Positions 61,241 to 64,000 of a stretch of DNA of 64,000 nt are shown here, piece by piece. Made by a program: the position numbers and the translations under genes. How positions within the stretch are numbered: the first letter of the stretch is position 1; each line of letters starts with the position of its first letter. This DNA comes from an uncultured Oscillospiraceae bacterium. Its GTDB lineage: Bacteria; Bacillota; Clostridia; Oscillospirales; Oscillospiraceae. A model generated the notes under the pieces. That model saw nothing but the letters and a program-made list of their open reading frames with translations. It was not told the origin of the DNA and ran no database searches. The stretch lies in NCBI GenBank assembly GCA_934660965.1, contig CAKUIM010000004.1, positions 1-64,000 of the forward strand, given 5' to 3'.

Positions 61241-61277
61241 GTCGGAGCAAAGTGCGCTTTGCTCCGACGTTCTTTTT
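61241..61277 (+). terminator. terminator after tRNA-Gln
   Basis: GTCGGAGCAAAG (61241-61252) with CTTTGCTCCGAC (61257-61268), then GTTCTTTTTT. Confidence 0.85.
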
Positions 61278-61626
61278 TATCAAAAGAACGTCATCCGCCC
61301 GCTTCCTTGCTCCTCCTCCCCAAACCGAACCCGCTGCGCTGGGCTTCGGTTTGGAATAGGCGGGCAATATACCCAGCCTTACAAAACATGTCGCCAGCCT
61401 GTTGGCTGGTGTTTCTTTTTTGGTTCCGCGCCCTGCGGTCGCTCCACCCTTCGGCATGTCAATGCTCGGGGTCGGCAAAGCCGCCCCTGCGCAATTGCTT
61501 TTGCACAGCAAAAGCAATTTACGGGCAAAAGCGCCGCCCCGGGATTCTTGACAAGGCCGGGCGGCGGATGCTACAATTTTTTTGCTTGGCATCCATTCCG
61601 CCAGGCCGCCCGGAAGGAGGATTTCC
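61278..61626 (+). other. gene-free region ahead of dapB
   Basis: No credible gene. It contains hairpin-rich sequence (for instance arms AATTGCTTTTGC at 61493-61504 and its complement at 61508-61519) and a promoter for dapB: TTGACA (61548-61553) and TACAAT (61572-61577), 18-bp spacing. The 50-nt leader is too short for a lysine riboswitch. The GC-rich sequence after the terminator loosely resembles that after tRNA-Ser. Confidence 0.6.
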
Positions 61627-62373
61627 ATGAAACTGATTGTTCACGGCTACACCGGCCGCATGGGCCAGATCGTCAGCGACCTTGCCGCCAACGGCTACAA
61701 CGGCGCGCAGCTTGCCGCCCGGGTGGGCCGCAGCTGCCCCGCCCCCGGGCAGGATGGCTGCTACGCCGCCCTCTCCCAGTATGACGGCCCGGCAGACTGC
61801 GTGGTAGACTTTTCAAGCCACCTGGCCACCGGGGAGCTTCTCGGCTACTGTCTTGAGCGGCGTCTGCCCCTGGTGATTGCCGCCACCGGCCACACCGAGG
61901 CGGAGCGCGCGCTTATCGAGGAGGCCGCCGGGCATATCCCCATCTTCTTCTCCGCCAACATGTCCATCGGCATCGCCCTGCTGGCCCGGATGGCCCAGAA
62001 GGCGGCCGCCGTCTTCCCCGAGGCGGACATTGAGATCGTCGAAATCCACCACAACCGAAAGCAGGACGTGCCCAGCGGCACGGCGCTGCTGCTCTACCGC
62101 AAGCTCCGGGCCGTCCGCCCCGGCGCCCGGGCGGTGGTGGGCCGGCATGAGGACGGCCGCCGCGCCCCGGAGGAAATCGGCATCCACTCCCTGCGCTGCG
62201 GAAACGAGGTGGGCACCCACGAGATCATCATCGCCTCCGGCAGCGAGACCATCACGCTCAGGCACCGGGCGGAAAGCCGCGCCCTGTTCGCCCAGGGCGC
62301 CCTGGCCGCCGCCGCCTTCCTCCGGGGCAGGGGCCCCGGGCTCTACGGCATGGAGGATATGATCTCTCTGTGA
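61627..62373 (+). CDS. dapB: 4-hydroxy-tetrahydrodipicolinate reductase
   Basis: 248 aa NAD(P)H-dependent enzyme of the lysine/DAP pathway. Nucleotide motif HGYTGRMGQ and the catalytic region VEIHHNRKQDVPSGTA (His and Lys) are clear, as is NMSIGI for substrate binding. AAGGAGG precedes the ATG at 61627. It begins a dapB-dapH-aminotransferase operon for meso-DAP used in lysine and peptidoglycan synthesis. Confidence 0.95.
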   Translation: MKLIVHGYTGRMGQIVSDLAANGYNGAQLAARVGRSCPAPGQDGCYAALSQYDGPADCVVDFSSHLATGELLGYCLERRLPLVIAATGHTEAERALIEEAAGHIPIFFSANMSIGIALLARMAQKAAAVFPEADIEIVEIHHNRKQDVPSGTALLLYRKLRAVRPGARAVVGRHEDGRRAPEEIGIHSLRCGNEVGTHEIIIASGSETITLRHRAESRALFAQGALAAAAFLRGRGPGLYGMEDMISL

Positions 62374-62411
62374 CAGGCAGACCTATTCCATTATATATAA
62401 GGAGGCCCACC

Positions 62412-63107
62412 ATGATGGACGCCGCAGAAATCATCCGCTATATCGCCCAGGCGGACAAAAAAACGCCGGTCAAGGTTTATATCAAAGAAAAATCCCCCAT
62501 CGACTACGGCAGCGCCAAGGTGTTTGGCGCGGGCGATAAGGTGGTGTTCGGCGACTGGCGGGAGCTGGGCCCCATCCTGGAGGCCAACCGGGAGCAGATT
62601 GCCGACCTGATGATCGAGAACGACTGCCGCAACAGCGCCATCCCTCTGCTGGACCTGAAGGGCATCCCCGCCCGGATCGAGCCCGGCGCCATCATCCGCG
62701 ACCAGGTGGAGATCGGCCCCAACGCCGTCATCATGATGGGGGCCATCCTCAACATCGGCGCGCGGGTGGGCGAGGGCTCCATGATCGACATGGGGGCCGT
62801 GCTGGGCGGCCGGGCCACCGTGGGCCAGCACTGCCACATCGGGGCCGGGGCCGTGCTGGCCGGCGTCATCGAGCCCGCCTCCGCCACCCCCGTGGTGGTG
62901 GAGGACGGCGTGCTCATCGGCGCAAACGCCGTGGTCATCGAGGGGGTGCGCATCGGCGCGGAGGCCGTAGTGGCCGCCGGGGCTGTGGTCATTGAGAACG
63001 TGCCGCCCCGGGCCGTGGTGGCCGGCTGCCCGGCCCGCGTCATCAAGGAGAAGGACGCCTCCACCACCCTGAAAACCGCGCTGGAGGCCGCGCTGCGCAC
63101 CCTGTAA
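62412..63107 (+). CDS. dapH: tetrahydrodipicolinate N-acetyltransferase
   Basis: 231 aa left-handed beta-helix acetyltransferase. The N-terminus (KKTPVKVYIKE) is that of the DapH/YkuQ group; imperfect hexapeptide repeats (IIRDQVEIGPNAVIMMGAIL, IGAGAVLAGVIE) follow. It N-acetylates the pathway intermediate, indicating the acetylase branch rather than DapL. GGAGG precedes the ATG. It lies 38 bp after dapB. Confidence 0.93.
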   Translation: MMDAAEIIRYIAQADKKTPVKVYIKEKSPIDYGSAKVFGAGDKVVFGDWRELGPILEANREQIADLMIENDCRNSAIPLLDLKGIPARIEPGAIIRDQVEIGPNAVIMMGAILNIGARVGEGSMIDMGAVLGGRATVGQHCHIGAGAVLAGVIEPASATPVVVEDGVLIGANAVVIEGVRIGAEAVVAAGAVVIENVPPRAVVAGCPARVIKEKDASTTLKTALEAALRTL

Positions 63108-63127
63108 GGCCGAAAGGAGCCCATCCT

Positions 63128-64000
63128 ATGATCGAGCAGACACTCAACACCGCCCTCTACAGCGCCCGGCCCAGCGCCATCCGGGAATTCTCCCGCCTGG
63201 CCAGGGAGACCCCCGGCTGCGTGAGCCTCACCCTGGGCGAGCCGGATTTTGACACTCCCGCGCCCGTGCGCGCCGCCGCTGCCGACGCCCTGGAGCGGGG
63301 CGAGACCCACTACATTGAAAATAACGGCTCCGCCGCCCTCCGGCAGGCCATCGCCGGCTTTGAGCGCACCCGGAACGGCATGGACTACACCCCCGACGAG
63401 GTCATCGTCACCGCCGGGGCCACCGAGGCGCTGTTTGCGGCCCTCTTCGGCATCCTGAACCCGGGGGACGAGGTAATCGTCCCGGTACCGGCCTTCCCTC
63501 TCTACGAGCAGATCGTGGGGCTGTGCCGGGGGGTGTTCGTCCCTCTGGACACCGCACCCGACGGCTTTCAGATCAGCGCGCAGCGGCTCGCCCGGGCGGT
63601 CACGCCCCGCACCAAGGCCATATTGCTGAACTCCCCCAACAACCCCACCGGCTGCGTGCTGGGCCGGGAGAGTCTGGAAAACGTGCGCCGGGCGGTGGAG
63701 GGGCGGGACATTTTTGTCCTCTGCGACGACGTCTACCGGCAGCTCACCTACGGCGCAGACTACCACAGCTTTGCCGAATACCGGCAGCTGCGCGCCCAGA
63801 TTCTGGTGGTGCAGAGCTTCTCCAAGCCCTACGCCATGACCGGCTGGCGCATGGGCTATCTGCTCTCTGACCGTCCGATTGCCCAGCGGCTCGCCCTTGT
63901 CCACCAGTTCGCGGTGGTATCCACCCCCGCCCCCTTCCAGCGCGCCGCCATCGCCGCCCTGGGCTGCTCCTGCGATGCCATGCGGGAGACCTACCGGGCC
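63128..64000 (+). CDS. PLP aminotransferase, likely N-acetyl-DAP transaminase (partial)
   Basis: The first 291 codons of a fold-type I class I/II aminotransferase that continues past the window end. LTLGEPDFDTP, TAGATEALF, NSPNNPTG and the PLP-lysine region SFSKPYAMTGWRMGY are visible. After dapB and dapH it probably transaminates N-acetyl-2-amino-6-oxopimelate (PatA role); a general aromatic/alanine aminotransferase is the alternative. AAAGGAG precedes the ATG. Confidence 0.88.
   Translation, partial: MIEQTLNTALYSARPSAIREFSRLARETPGCVSLTLGEPDFDTPAPVRAAAADALERGETHYIENNGSAALRQAIAGFERTRNGMDYTPDEVIVTAGATEALFAALFGILNPGDEVIVPVPAFPLYEQIVGLCRGVFVPLDTAPDGFQISAQRLARAVTPRTKAILLNSPNNPTGCVLGRESLENVRRAVEGRDIFVLCDDVYRQLTYGADYHSFAEYRQLRAQILVVQSFSKPYAMTGWRMGYLLSDRPIAQRLALVHQFAVVSTPAPFQRAAIAALGCSCDAMRETYRA

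Noticed and set aside
61578..61626. Lysine riboswitch before dapB
   Set aside because: The leader after the promoter is about 50 nt, far too short, and no L-box pattern is visible.
61116..61628. Minus-strand frame across tRNA-Gln
   Set aside because: It reads through the tRNA and its terminator; the apparent protein comes from the tRNA complement.
1..64000. CRISPR array or insertion sequence
   Set aside because: No regularly spaced direct repeats, Cas genes, intact transposase or terminal inverted repeats were seen.

Overview
The window is chromosomal DNA from a high-GC, low-branching Firmicute, most likely a gut Oscillospiraceae-type Clostridium relative (Flavonifractor/Lawsonibacter/Intestinimonas-like). 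The evidence is family-level: a CIRCE element, a T-box leader, WalR-type boxes, strong AAGGAGG ribosome sites, a YdcC-Alr-MazF block, SleB-like wall hydrolases, a PduL/butyrate kinase pair and an acetyl-type DAP pathway. No 16S gene is present, so the genus is an inference. Most of the window is visibly very GC-rich. A block from about 23.4 to 41.4 kb is clearly more AT-rich and looks acquired.

Layout. 0-5 kb: pyrB (with a PyrI-like zinc tail), a CmpB-like membrane protein, then a minus-strand run sprT-like, rlmH, yycJ and murA. 5-11.5 kb: CIRCE-controlled htpG, three consecutive lipoprotein genes headed by a PstS-like protein, and a Crh-like HPr protein. 11.7-18 kb: a large SLH-anchored beta-helix surface protein behind a structured leader, a DUF4300 lipoprotein, and a TetR regulator divergent from an epimerase. 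18.2-23.4 kb: a four-gene operon (CXXC micro-protein, NapH-like polyferredoxin, thioredoxin lipoprotein, MsrAB lipoprotein) divergent from a two-component system, which together look like extracytoplasmic methionine-sulfoxide repair.

23.4-41.4 kb (AT-richer island): a recombinase relic, HxlR/nitroreductase, a P2A calcium ATPase with a YhaN-like protein that has lost its ATPase motifs, and a divergent eleven-gene catabolic cluster (OFA transporter, PduL, carnitine-dehydrogenase-like enzyme, M24 protein, cupin, BKACE, SDR, GntP permease; thiolase, butyrate kinase, CdaR/PucR regulator). The cluster is predicted to oxidise a beta-hydroxy acid, split the beta-keto acid with acetyl-CoA and conserve energy through an acyl phosphate.

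41.4-64 kb (core-like, GC-rich): rplM-rpsI, ttcA-like, an esterase, the mazF-alr-ydcC-nnrD block, a MATE pump, a T-box leader ahead of a polysaccharide deacetylase and pheS/pheT, bioY, tRNA-Ser, a 1022-residue protein of about twelve Helicase-Associated domains surrounding a predicted PD-(D/E)XK nuclease, two SleB-like wall hydrolases behind WalR-type boxes, tRNA-Gln, and dapB-dapH-aminotransferase (the last runs off the end).

The most novel-looking items are the HA-array nuclease, the island catabolic cluster, the Msr electron-transfer operon and the degenerate YhaN-like partner of the calcium pump.
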